Assembly (NCBI RefSeq): GCF_000242455.2
Contig: NC_019892.1
Span: 8,504,744 to 8,568,743, forward strand
DNA length: 64,000 bases
Direction of reading: 5' to 3'
Source of the DNA: Singulisphaera acidiphila DSM 18658
Lineage (GTDB): Bacteria; Planctomycetota; Planctomycetia; Isosphaerales; Isosphaeraceae
Below the pieces are notes generated by a model. That model saw only the letters and a list, made by a program, of their open reading frames with translations, did not search any database and was not told the origin of the DNA. The position numbers were made by a program, and so were the translations under genes. Below, piece after piece: positions 52,258-60,884 of this stretch. The stretch's first letter is position 1. The number at the start of each line of letters is the position of its first letter.

Positions 52258-53916
52258 TCAGTAGGTTGCAGACTCGGGTTCGCGTCCAAGCGATTCCGAT
52301 TCCTTCGTTCTCGGTTCAGGATCAGGGTGCTGCGGAATCAGGCGGATCTCGGCCTTCGTTCCCTTCAAGATGCGGACGACCAGGTCCTCACCGGGCCGGC
52401 CTTTGGCGAGGGCTTCGCGGAAGTCGCTGAGGCTGTCGACGTCATGATCGGCCAGCCGGGTGATGAGCATCCCCGCCTCCAAGCCACCACGGTCAGCCGG
52501 GCCGTCCTTCTCGACGTCGACAATGACCAGGCCGTGTTGGGGGCGATCCAACCGGTAGCGACGGGCCAGTGTGGGAAAGGGCTCACTGATTTGCAGGCCG
52601 AGCGCGGCAAAACGGACGGCGTTGGTCCGAAAGCCGGTCTCCTTCGGCTCGTCAGGTTGTTCCCCAGGCGCCGGTTCCGCCGGAGGATTGGGGTTGGCGG
52701 GTCGCGGGACCGGAGGACGGCCGCGGAACCGACGGGCTCCCGGGCCGAATTCCAAGGGGGGCTCCGTACCGGGCCGGCCAGGCTGCTCAGGCCGAACGAA
52801 CGGCTCAGGACGGTCGGGCGTCTGGGGCAGGCCGAACGACTCGGGCTGAGGTTTGGGGGTGATTTTGATCTCTTTCCGCTCGCCGTCGCGATCGATCGTC
52901 AAGGTCAGCGGCTGGTCGACGGGCGCGAACTCGATCGCTGCCTGGAGTGCTCCGGGACCGGCGATCGGCTTACCCTCGAGATTGAGGATGGCATCCCCCC
53001 GGATCAGGCCAGCCTCGGCGGCCGGGCTGTCCGGCGAAACGCCGTTGATCGCCACCGCGCGAAACTGGTCAAGCTGCTCGCTTCGGGCCTGATCGATGGG
53101 ACCGATCTGGATCCCAAGGTAAGCACGACGGACCCGGCCATGCTCAGCCAGGTCGGCAGCCACCCGACGCGCTCGCGAGGCTGGGATCGCAAAGCCGACC
53201 CCCTCATAGCCCCCGCCATTTGTCTTGATCGCCGTGTTGATCCCGACGACCTCCCCTTTCAGGTTGATCAACGGGCCGCCGGAATTCCCCGGATTGATCG
53301 CGGCATCCGTCTGGATCAGATCCTCATACATCGCCACGCCGATCCCGCGTCCCTTGCCGCTGACGATGCCGGCCGTGACCGTGCCGGAGAGACCGAAGGG
53401 CTGGCCGACCGCCAGGACCCAGTCGCCGGTGTCGAGCGTTTCGGAATCGCCCCAATCGACCGGCGACAGCCCCTTGCCATCAATAATCAACAGCGCCAAG
53501 TCGCTCTTGGGATCGCGACGGACCTGGGAGACCGGCCGCTCCCGGCCGTCTTCGAGGATCACAACAACCCGTGAGCTCCCTTGCACAACATGGTCGTTGG
53601 TCAGAACGTAGCCCTTGTCGGCGTCGATGACAACGCCCGACCCGCTGCCAGTCCCCTCTCGGGGCGGCCCTTCGGGGGGCATCATGCCAGGCGGGAAAGG
53701 CCCGCCTCGCCCATTGGGGAGGCCGCCCTCGAACGGATTAGGGCGATCCAACGGGCGAACCGTCACCACGGCGGGCAAAACGCGTTGGGCTGCCTTGCGA
53801 AAGCTCGCCGACAACGATTCGGCCTCGCCTTGGCCAAACGTCGTTATGGTCCCAAACGCCCCGAACGCGAGCGTTGTCAGCGCCACGACCGCCCGCCATC
53901 GGAAGGTTGTCGGCAT
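52258..53916 (-). CDS. HtrA/DegP-type periplasmic serine protease with two PDZ domains
   Basis: 552 residues from MPTTFRWRAVVALTT, a start that gives a clean signal peptide ending TTFGQ; longer frames to 54027 would put 37 residues before it. The trypsin-like domain has the triad His109 (LTNDHVV), Asp140 (SDLALL) and Ser212 (GNSGGPL), plus the QTDAAINPGNSGGP loop. A Pro/Gly-rich loop (about 45-85) precedes the protease. PDZ1 (AYLGIQIGPIDQARSEQ...) and PDZ2 (ALGLQISEPFPTLARRYRLDRPQHGLVIVDVEKDGPADRGGLEAGMLI) are separated by a long Pro-rich linker (about 400-450). Acts in envelope protein quality control. Divergent from the ancestral upstream region of the HEAT-repeat gene. Confidence 0.94.
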   Translation of the reverse strand: MPTTFRWRAVVALTTLAFGAFGTITTFGQGEAESLSASFRKAAQRVLPAVVTVRPLDRPNPFEGGLPNGRGGPFPPGMMPPEGPPREGTGSGSGVVIDADKGYVLTNDHVVQGSSRVVVILEDGRERPVSQVRRDPKSDLALLIIDGKGLSPVDWGDSETLDTGDWVLAVGQPFGLSGTVTAGIVSGKGRGIGVAMYEDLIQTDAAINPGNSGGPLINLKGEVVGINTAIKTNGGGYEGVGFAIPASRARRVAADLAEHGRVRRAYLGIQIGPIDQARSEQLDQFRAVAINGVSPDSPAAEAGLIRGDAILNLEGKPIAGPGALQAAIEFAPVDQPLTLTIDRDGERKEIKITPKPQPESFGLPQTPDRPEPFVRPEQPGRPGTEPPLEFGPGARRFRGRPPVPRPANPNPPAEPAPGEQPDEPKETGFRTNAVRFAALGLQISEPFPTLARRYRLDRPQHGLVIVDVEKDGPADRGGLEAGMLITRLADHDVDSLSDFREALAKGRPGEDLVVRILKGTKAEIRLIPQHPDPEPRTKESESLGREPESATY

Positions 53917-54236
53917 CGGTCTCACCCCATCCGTGTCCACCCGTGCCGGGCCATCTCCTTGCTGGAGTGTGCAGACCCGCACCGCCTTCATCTTTTGACT
54001 ATAACGCGATGCCCTCCGCCATGCCAAGCCCCACGCCAGTATCCCTTGGCCCCTCTTCCCTGAAACGCCCCCGTCCCGAAATCAGACAAGATAACCTCGA
54101 TTCGAGAAATCACATCGTGAGCGACTTCTTATCCGCGGCGCTCCTGATTATGATTTTTGCTGAGTTGTTGCCGATTCCCTCCCGATTTCACTCGTCGGCG
54201 ATTCCTCTTCCGTGTGGTCCCGACCCAAAGGACAAA
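53917..54236. other. Divergent intergenic region, now split from the HEAT-repeat gene by an insertion
   Basis: Upstream of htrA (minus) and, before the insertion at 54237, presumably of the gene at 55606 (plus). The right edge contains AAAGGA (54227-54232) followed by CAAA. Joined to the sequence after the insertion this gives a well-placed ribosome site for the ATG at 55606. Confidence 0.65.
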
Positions 54237-55594
54237 CTGGTGTTTTGCAAAGTCAGGATAACCCCAGCTGAGCCACGACATGTTCATAGGGTTGCTCAAA
54301 TTGCGTGACTTGCTCGATCGCCCACGAGAGCGTCGTCCGCAGGGCTTCCCTCGTCATCGCCCGACAGGCCTCGCCGATGGTCATCAGCCGATGGAGTGCC
54401 CACTCCTTCGCACGACCCTGCTTCAACTCGCTCATGAGCAGACTGTACGCCAGCATGACCAGGTACATATGCCGGGTCTGGCCCTGGACATCACGCAACT
54501 GACAGTCACCCAACCCGAGTTGTTGCTTGCCGTCCCGATGGAACGTCTCCGTGCCTGTCCAGCGATGGCGGTACACCCGCACGATCCGACTCACCTCCCA
54601 GGTAATCCGATTCGTCACCAGGATCTTGCAGCACGTCCCGTCGTTGCGGTAGTGCCAGAGGATGACAATCCGCACCTTGTGGTTCACCCCGGGGATTCGG
54701 ACCGTCACCGTGAAGTACCACTGGCGACGGTCGCCGATCCTCATCGCTTTGCGGTCCTCCACCGGGATCGACGCCGCCAACTCGTTGGCCTTGAGGATCC
54801 CCCCCTTCCACTCCAACTTGCGGTTGGTCTTGAGATCGCCCACGTAACCGTGGGGCCGTCCCAACCGATCCTGCTTCCCATCAATGTGGTTGAGGACCTC
54901 GGCGTTGGTGAAGTAGCAGTCCATGGCGAAGTCGCCGGGGATTCCCCGCTCGCAGACCCAATCGATCAGCTCGCAGCACAAGGCGGTATGGTTGCGGAAC
55001 GGCTCGTCCAAGGCTTCGCAGACCTCTTGCTTGCGGAAGAGCCGGAACTCCAGGGGGTAGTGCTTGCCGCTGGTGCAGACGTAGTTGACGAAGAGATAGT
55101 CCTGGGCGATCTTGTTCCGCTCTTCGGTGTGGTCCCAGAACCAGTTGGCGTCGGGAATCAGCATCCCGTCCCGATCGACGAGAGTATTGTCGATCGGGAT
55201 GACGCCCTGAACGCTGTAGCGAGTGGAGGGCTCCTTCTGGAGTTGCTCGAGCCTTCGATCGTTGAGCGTCTCGGGGTCCCACTGGGCGGCGGTGAGGAAG
55301 CGATTGAGGCAGGATTGGTCGGTGGTCTGGGCGAACTCGTCATGAATGCCGAGGACGGTTTTCCGGTCGGCGACGAACAGGCCGGTGAGGTACTCGGCGA
55401 AGTGGCGACGTTGGCACTCATTGGCGAAGAGGTCGCCGTGCTGGGTCAGGGCGGCTTCGACCAGCTTGGGAAATTCGATAATTCCAGGCATAAGCCGATG
55501 CTCCGCAGTCCAACTGCGCCAGAGCAATTTGGGCAAAACTCGAGCCTCGTCTACCTATTTTAACGCTGCCGCGGACCAGTTTGCAAAATACCAG
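54237..55594 (-). mobile_element. Insertion sequence with DDE transposase (IS4/IS701-like superfamily)
   Basis: The ends CTGGTGTTTTGCAAA (54237-54251) and TTTGCAAAATACCAG (55580-55594) are inverted repeats matching at 14 of 15 positions. GACAAA flanks both sides (54231-54236 and 55595-55600), a 6-bp target duplication (7 bp if one terminal base is counted with the target). About 1.36 kb with one transposase gene. The ends differ from those of the IS701 elements at 33 and 39 kb, so it is a different element. Confidence 0.88.
54253..55491 (-). CDS. DDE transposase of the 54-kb insertion sequence
   Basis: 412 residues from MPGIIEFPKLVEAALTQHGDLF; GGAG lies ten bases upstream, and the longer frame to 55536 is less likely. 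Catalytic candidates: first Asp in VIPIDNTLVDRDG, second Asp in GDFAMDCYFTNAEVLNHI, Glu in HRWTGTETFHRDGKQQLGLGDCQLRD. The GDCQ-LRD-x-QTRHMYLVMLAYSLL ending is like IS701/DDE_5-type enzymes. The frame is intact, so the element may be active. I leave the family open because its ends and target size do not match the IS701 copies here. Confidence 0.85.
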   Translation of the reverse strand: MPGIIEFPKLVEAALTQHGDLFANECQRRHFAEYLTGLFVADRKTVLGIHDEFAQTTDQSCLNRFLTAAQWDPETLNDRRLEQLQKEPSTRYSVQGVIPIDNTLVDRDGMLIPDANWFWDHTEERNKIAQDYLFVNYVCTSGKHYPLEFRLFRKQEVCEALDEPFRNHTALCCELIDWVCERGIPGDFAMDCYFTNAEVLNHIDGKQDRLGRPHGYVGDLKTNRKLEWKGGILKANELAASIPVEDRKAMRIGDRRQWYFTVTVRIPGVNHKVRIVILWHYRNDGTCCKILVTNRITWEVSRIVRVYRHRWTGTETFHRDGKQQLGLGDCQLRDVQGQTRHMYLVMLAYSLLMSELKQGRAKEWALHRLMTIGEACRAMTREALRTTLSWAIEQVTQFEQPYEHVVAQLGLS

Positions 55595-55605
55595 GACAAA
55601 GTCTG

Positions 55606-57105
55606 ATGTCCATCGCATTCCAGTGCGACCAATGCGGCAAAGACTTCGAGGTGGGAAACGAGTGGGCCGGCAGACGCTGCAAGTGCAAGCAGTGCGGCCA
55701 CGTGTTTGCCATCCCGGGCAGTCGACCGGCAGCAGGGTTGGCACCGGCGCGAGAACCTGAAGACGAGCCGGCTCCCCGGCGTCCACGCTCGTCCGGGGCA
55801 AAAGCTTCGGCCCGGACATTCGCACGCGACGGCGATCCCTACGATACAGAAGACGAACCCTGGCAAACGCAGTCTCCACGCCTCGAACCCGATCTCGATG
55901 AGCTCCTTCCACAACGGCCGAAGCCCTCAGTGCGACGTCGGAGCAAGAGTACGAGCTCGGGACTCGGCCAATACACGAACTTCCCGTACTGGGTGTTCCT
56001 CTTGGGAGCGTTCTTTGGCTTCGCCTTCACCCGCCAGTTCTGGCTGCGGAGTGCGGCCGACCTGAATCCGGCCTGGATCGTCCTCGCGTTTGCCTCCTAC
56101 ACCTTGTCGTTCTCCGGGTGCTTCGCCTGCCTGGTCGTCGCCTTCCGCGAGGGGCCAAGCTACGGCCTCTGCTGCCTCTTCATGCCTTTCTATATTGTCT
56201 ATTACGGCTTTTCTCGTTGGGAGCATACAAAGCAAGCGTTCTTCGTATCCTTTGCCGGGGGAATGCTGACCTCCGGGGCCAATGCCATCGACCATGACGT
56301 CTTCAAGTTCCTCTGGGGCGGGCCCAAACCGAAGATCGCGGTTGCCCCTGAGAATGTCGGACCGCCCGGGCCACCCGTGTTCGATCGGCCTCCCTTTCCA
56401 TGGAATGAGGGGGGGCACGCTCAGGTTTTCCCTCAGCCAATGCCCATGCCTCCGGTGCCCCCGGTGCCCCCCTTCGCTCTGGCGCCCCCTGCTATTGCAC
56501 CGGCTCAACCGCAGGTCATCCTGGAAGACTTCACCGACCAGGCCCTTTCCGACTTGAAGTCGCCCACGCTCCATCTCCGAAAGCAGGCATTGGCGCGACT
56601 CAAGAACGCGCCGCCGAACGACCGGCGCGATGAGGTCGCCAAGGCGGTTGAACCCATGCTCTCAGATCCTGATGGCTTCTGCCGGGCCGACGCCGCCAAA
56701 GCGCTGGCGGTCTGGGGTGGGTCCGAGAATACCCCGGCGTTGCTCAAAAGCCTCAAGGATCCGGCGTTCAATGTCCGCTGGGCGATCCTCGACGCACTCA
56801 GGGACATGCGCGATCCGAAGGCGGCTGAGGCACTGATCGACTACTTAATGACTTCCAATGACCGTGGTAAAGCCGCCGAAGCACTCAAAGCGATCGGGCC
56901 AGCGGCCGAGGAGGCCGTCCTGCGCGGCCTGACTCACCACGATGGCTTCGCCCGAATGGATGTCTGCAAAATCTTGCAAGCGATCGGGACCCGTAAGAGC
57001 ATCCCCGCGTTGCGCGATCTCGTGCGAGCCGGCCAAGGCCACGGGCTCGACGTCATGGCCGCCCGCGAGGCCCTGAGGCAAATCGAATTGAGGAATCCCC
57101 GTTGA
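55606..57105 (+). CDS. Zinc-ribbon membrane protein with C-terminal HEAT repeats
   Basis: 499 residues. The N-terminal zinc ribbon has FQCDQCGKDF and CKCKQCGHVFAI (CxxC...CxxC). A charged linker leads to four membrane segments (about residues 128-145, 155-180, 190-207, 215-232), then a Pro-rich stretch (PQPMPMPPVPPVPPF). HEAT repeats run from about 310 to the end, for example HLRKQALARLKN, PDGFCRADAAKALAVWG, FNVRWAILDALRDMRDPKAAEAL. Probably a planctomycete membrane scaffold; no enzyme motif. The 54-kb insertion ends 11 bases before the ATG, removing the original ribosome site and promoter. Confidence 0.85.
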   Translation: MSIAFQCDQCGKDFEVGNEWAGRRCKCKQCGHVFAIPGSRPAAGLAPAREPEDEPAPRRPRSSGAKASARTFARDGDPYDTEDEPWQTQSPRLEPDLDELLPQRPKPSVRRRSKSTSSGLGQYTNFPYWVFLLGAFFGFAFTRQFWLRSAADLNPAWIVLAFASYTLSFSGCFACLVVAFREGPSYGLCCLFMPFYIVYYGFSRWEHTKQAFFVSFAGGMLTSGANAIDHDVFKFLWGGPKPKIAVAPENVGPPGPPVFDRPPFPWNEGGHAQVFPQPMPMPPVPPVPPFALAPPAIAPAQPQVILEDFTDQALSDLKSPTLHLRKQALARLKNAPPNDRRDEVAKAVEPMLSDPDGFCRADAAKALAVWGGSENTPALLKSLKDPAFNVRWAILDALRDMRDPKAAEALIDYLMTSNDRGKAAEALKAIGPAAEEAVLRGLTHHDGFARMDVCKILQAIGTRKSIPALRDLVRAGQGHGLDVMAAREALRQIELRNPR

Positions 57106-57150
57106 GTCCGAACGTGGGCAGCTCGCCAGAGTGTCCCGAGGCTCGGCCCC

Positions 57151-57179
57151 TTGAGCGGGGCTGCCGGCCGGTCTATAAT
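57151..57179 (+). promoter_or_regulatory. Sigma-70 promoter for the HhH-uvrB operon
   Basis: TTGAGC (57151-57156), a 17-base spacer and a consensus TATAAT (57174-57179), followed by the HhH gene start 57 bases downstream. The best promoter match in the window. It would drive the HhH gene and uvrB, which are 10 bp apart. Confidence 0.75.
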
Positions 57180-57236
57180 CCGTAGATTCGGGAACGTCTG
57201 CCTCGTGCCGTGCGCCGGGGGATCAGGAGAACCGGC

Positions 57237-57638
57237 ATGCCCTCGGCACCATCAAGGCCACTCTGGGGATGGACCGCCCCGGTTCGCGGCCTGCTCCTCG
57301 TATCAACGGTGGTTGGTGCGATCAGCCTGCTCGTCAAGGCGCCGCGGGGAGAGGATGCCCCGGCTGCGTTGCCCCCTTTAATCGTCGATCCGAACACAGC
57401 TCCCGCTCAAGTCCTGATGGCTCTGCCGAGGCTCGGTCCGTCCCTCGTCGGTCGGATCGTCGCTGCGCGAGCACAGGCACCGTTCCGGTCGATCGACGAC
57501 CTCGAGGCCCGGGTCCGTGGGTTGGGGCCGGCCACCATCAAGGCACTTCGCCCTCACCTCCGGATTGATCCCATAAACGACCAGGACGCCGACCTCTCGC
57601 TCTCGTCGGCTCCTCCCATGGCCCATAACGCTCGTTGA
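57237..57638 (+). CDS. Membrane-anchored helix-hairpin-helix protein (ComEA-like)
   Basis: 133 residues from ATG 57237, which has AGGAG eight bases upstream; a GTG at 57210 is in frame but less likely. One membrane segment (about 12-32, VRGLLLVSTVVGAISLLV), then a ComEA-like HhH module: VDPNTAPAQVLMALPRLGPSLVGRIVAARAQAPFRSIDDLEARVRGLGPATIKALRPHL. The double HhH binds DNA backbone non-specifically; ComEA carries DNA across the envelope during natural transformation. No other competence gene is near. It is co-transcribed with uvrB (10-bp gap) from a consensus promoter, a curious pairing. Confidence 0.88.
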   Translation: MPSAPSRPLWGWTAPVRGLLLVSTVVGAISLLVKAPRGEDAPAALPPLIVDPNTAPAQVLMALPRLGPSLVGRIVAARAQAPFRSIDDLEARVRGLGPATIKALRPHLRIDPINDQDADLSLSSAPPMAHNAR

Positions 57639-57648
57639 ACGGATTCCC

Positions 57649-59733
57649 ATGCCAGATTTCCAGTTGGTGTCCCCCTATCAACCGGCCGGTGACCAGCCCA
57701 AGGCGATCGCCGAACTGACGCAAGGGCTGCGTGACGGGCACAAGCACCAGACGCTCCTCGGCGTGACCGGCTCGGGCAAGACATTCACGATGGCGAACGT
57801 GATCGCCCAGATGAATCGCCCGGCCCTCGTGATGTCGCACAACAAGACGCTCGCGGGCCAACTCTACGGTGAGTTCAAAGCGTTCTTCCCCCACAACGCC
57901 GTCCGCTATTTCGTCAGCTACTACGACTACTATCAACCCGAAGCCTACATCCCCCAGCGCGACATCTACATCGAGAAGGATGCCTCGATCAACGACGAGA
58001 TCGAACGGCTTCGCCTGGCGGCCACCAGCGCCCTGGTCAGCCGCAACGACGTGATCGTCATCGCCAGCGTCTCATGCATCTACGGCCTCGGTTCCCCCGA
58101 GGATTACCGCAAGATGATGGTCCGCCTCAAGGTGGGCGAGAACATCGACCGCGATGAGATGCTTCTCCGCCTGGTCGATATCCAGTACGACCGCAACGAC
58201 ATCAGCTTCGAACGCGGTAAGTTCCGGGTCCGGGGCGACGTCGTCGAGATCTGGCCGGCCTACGAGGAGATCGCCTTCCGGATCGAACTCTTCGGCGACG
58301 AGATCGAAACTCTCTCCGTGATCGACCCACTCACCGGCTCGGTCATCGAGAAAAAAGACGACATGTACATCTATCCGGCCAAGCACTTCGTCTTGCCGGA
58401 AGACCGGATCCAGGGGGCCGTCGAGCGGATCCAGGAGGAGCTCAAAGAGCGGCTCAAGATGCTCCGCGATCAGGGCAAGCTTCTCGAGGCGCAACGCCTC
58501 GAAGCGCGAACCCGGTACGATGTCGAGATGCTCCTGGAGGTTGGCTACTGCTCGGGCATCGAGAACTACAGCCGGCCGCTCGCCGGCAAGAAAGCGGGCG
58601 AGACCCCAAACACCCTCCTCGACTTCTTTCCCCCCGACAGCCTCCTCTTCATCGACGAGTCACACGTCAGCGTCCCCCAGATCCGCGGGATGTTCGCGGG
58701 GGATTTCAGTCGCAAGAGCACCCTTGTGGAGCACGGCTTTCGCCTCCCCAGCGCCCTGGACAACCGGCCGCTCCGGTTCGACGAGTGGGAGCTCAAGCTG
58801 GGGTCGCGCGTCTACGTCTCGGCGACCCCCGGCGACTATGAAGTGGCGATGTCAGGGGGCGAGGTCGTCGAGCAAGTGATCCGCCCGACCGGCCTGATCG
58901 ACCCGGTCGTCCGCATCGAGCCCGCGCGAGGCCAGGTCCCCGCGCTTGTGGCCGAAGTCAAAACGCGGGCCGCGCGAGGCGAACGAGTCCTGGTCACGAC
59001 GCTGACCAAGCGCATGGCCGAAGACCTCTCGCGGTTCATGAAGGAGCAAGGCCTGCGCTGCAAGTGGCTGCACTCCGAACTCAACGCGATCGAACGGATG
59101 ACCATCCTCCGCGAACTCCGCGAAGGGGCGTTCGACACCCTGATCGGCGTCAACCTACTCCGCGAAGGGCTCGACCTGCCCGAAGTCTCGATGGTCTGTA
59201 TCCTCGACGCCGACAAAGAAGGCTTCCTCCGGAGTGAGACCTCCCTGATCCAGACGATCGGCCGCGCTGCCCGACACGTCAATGCCGAGGTCGTGCTCTA
59301 TGCCGACAAGGTCACGCAGTCGATGCAGCGAGCCCTGGACGAGACCAATCGCCGGCGTGCCTTGCAGCTTGCCTATAACGCCGAGCACGGCATCACCCCC
59401 GAATCCATCGTCAAGTCGATCCGACGCGGCATCGAAGAAGAGATGCAAGCCAAGGTCGAGACCCGCAAGGCGGTCGGCCGTGATGAAACGACCGACGCCA
59501 CCGAGGAATATCTGAACGAGCTTGAGGCCGAGATGCTCGCCGCAGCCGAGAACCTCGAGTTCGAACGCGCGGCGGCCCTTCGCGATCGGATCCTCCAGCT
59601 CAGGTCGAGCCAGGGGGGGGGCCCCGCTCGACCCCTTGCCTCGGCCCAGGCCACCAGCGCCAAGGCCAAAGCCAAGTCGAAAGCGAAGGCCGGTGGTGGT
59701 CGCGGCGGGCGGAAGCCCAAAACCGAGCAATAA
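57649..59733 (+). CDS. uvrB: Excinuclease ABC subunit B
   Basis: 694 residues. Helicase-like motor with Walker A GVTGSGKTFTMANVI, beta-hairpin YYDYYQPEAYIPQRDIYIEKD, DEAD-like FIDESHVSVPQ, motif IV-VI segments (LVTTLTKRMAEDL, GVNLLREGLDLPEVSMVCILDADKEGFLRS, QTIGRAARH) and a C-terminal UVR motif (ELEAEMLAAAENLEFERAAALRDRILQL) that contacts UvrC/UvrA. A Lys/Ala/Gly-rich tail of about 40 residues follows. It is loaded on damaged DNA by UvrA, which is the double-length protein at 44-50 kb in this organism. The tail is not a family feature and could bind nucleic acid. Confidence 0.97.
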   Translation: MPDFQLVSPYQPAGDQPKAIAELTQGLRDGHKHQTLLGVTGSGKTFTMANVIAQMNRPALVMSHNKTLAGQLYGEFKAFFPHNAVRYFVSYYDYYQPEAYIPQRDIYIEKDASINDEIERLRLAATSALVSRNDVIVIASVSCIYGLGSPEDYRKMMVRLKVGENIDRDEMLLRLVDIQYDRNDISFERGKFRVRGDVVEIWPAYEEIAFRIELFGDEIETLSVIDPLTGSVIEKKDDMYIYPAKHFVLPEDRIQGAVERIQEELKERLKMLRDQGKLLEAQRLEARTRYDVEMLLEVGYCSGIENYSRPLAGKKAGETPNTLLDFFPPDSLLFIDESHVSVPQIRGMFAGDFSRKSTLVEHGFRLPSALDNRPLRFDEWELKLGSRVYVSATPGDYEVAMSGGEVVEQVIRPTGLIDPVVRIEPARGQVPALVAEVKTRAARGERVLVTTLTKRMAEDLSRFMKEQGLRCKWLHSELNAIERMTILRELREGAFDTLIGVNLLREGLDLPEVSMVCILDADKEGFLRSETSLIQTIGRAARHVNAEVVLYADKVTQSMQRALDETNRRRALQLAYNAEHGITPESIVKSIRRGIEEEMQAKVETRKAVGRDETTDATEEYLNELEAEMLAAAENLEFERAAALRDRILQLRSSQGGGPARPLASAQATSAKAKAKSKAKAGGGRGGRKPKTEQ

Positions 59734-59888
59734 AGCAGTACTCATCATCAATCATCATTGTCCACCAAGGCTTCCCCATCGGCCCACCCCGCAAAAAAAA
59801 GGGCCGACCACAAGTCGCAGTGGTGGTTGATCAAGAGAAACAAGTCCGGCATCAACCGGCCCCTTATCCATAAAGGAGTTTCCGTCCC

Positions 59889-60785
59889 ATGGCTGCCGTC
59901 GAGTTCGACCCCGCCGCGAGGCTAAACGCCGAAACCCTCATGGAGTTGGCCTTCTCGGAGGACCTCGGTGGGATTGGTGACTTGACGGCCGACGCGATCA
60001 TCCCAGTCCACGGCCGAGGTGCCGCCCAGTTCGTCGCCCGCAAGGAAGGGGTGATCGCGGGGATCCCTGTGCTTCAGCTAGCGGCGGAGCGGTTCGGACT
60101 GCCCACCTTCTTCCAGCCACTCGTTCAGGATGGCGATCGGGTTGGACCGGGAGACGCAATCGCCTCCATCGCCGGGCCGATGCGTGCCATGCTCGCCATG
60201 GAGCGGACCGCTTTGAACTTCCTGCAGCGTCTGAGCGGGATCGCCACCCTGACGGCCCGGTTCGTGGCGGAGGTTGCAGACACACCGGCTGTGATCCTCG
60301 ATACCCGCAAGACGACGCCGGGCTGGCGTGCCTTGGAGAAATACGCGGTCCGTTGCGGCAGGGGGCGGAACCATCGAATCGGGCTCTACGACGCGGTCTT
60401 GATCAAAGACAACCACCTTGCCTGGCTCGCCGAGCAAGGGGACCCGATCGGCGTCGCAATTGCCGCAGCGCGGACCCACGCCCCTTCAGGGACGACCATC
60501 GAGATCGAGGTCGATACCCTCGAGCAACTCGATCGGGCCCTGGAGTGCCGGCCCGACATCATCCTGGTGGACAACCTCGGGCCGGAAGCCCTTGCCGAGG
60601 CGGTCCGGAGGCGGGACGCCCGTGCGCCCCAGGTGCTCCTGGAGGCGTCCGGCGGCATCACTCTGGCCACCGTTCGGGACTTGGCCCGGACGGGCGTCGA
60701 TCGGATCAGCGTGGGGGCCTTGACCCACTCGGCACCGGCCCTCGACATCGGACTCGACTTCGAGACCGATCCACCGCCACGTTAA
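59889..60785 (+). CDS. nadC: Nicotinate-nucleotide diphosphorylase (carboxylating)
   Basis: 298 residues, preceded by AAAGGAG. Converts quinolinate and PRPP to nicotinate mononucleotide, CO2 and PPi, the third step of de novo NAD synthesis. Motifs: FSEDLGGIGDLTADAIIP, RTALNFLQRLSGIATLT, ILDTRKTTPGWRALEKYAVRCGRGRNHRIGLYDAVLIKDNH and the barrel strands IEIEVDTLEQL, ILVDNLGPE, LEASGGITL, ISVGALTHSAPALDIGLDF. Same-strand neighbour birA is 100 bp downstream. Nothing unusual. Confidence 0.97.
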   Translation: MAAVEFDPAARLNAETLMELAFSEDLGGIGDLTADAIIPVHGRGAAQFVARKEGVIAGIPVLQLAAERFGLPTFFQPLVQDGDRVGPGDAIASIAGPMRAMLAMERTALNFLQRLSGIATLTARFVAEVADTPAVILDTRKTTPGWRALEKYAVRCGRGRNHRIGLYDAVLIKDNHLAWLAEQGDPIGVAIAAARTHAPSGTTIEIEVDTLEQLDRALECRPDIILVDNLGPEALAEAVRRRDARAPQVLLEASGGITLATVRDLARTGVDRISVGALTHSAPALDIGLDFETDPPPR

Positions 60786-60884
60786 AGCCACGCGAGGGGA
60801 TGACCGCTTCGTCCCCAACACGCGCGAGCGGATCGACCCACTGAGCGTCTTTTTTTTCAATCGATATCGATAAAGCTTCCGCGG

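Noticed and set aside
54280..55563. 427-codon plus-strand frame opposite the 54-kb transposase
   Set aside because: Antisense shadow of an intact transposase; low-complexity translation.
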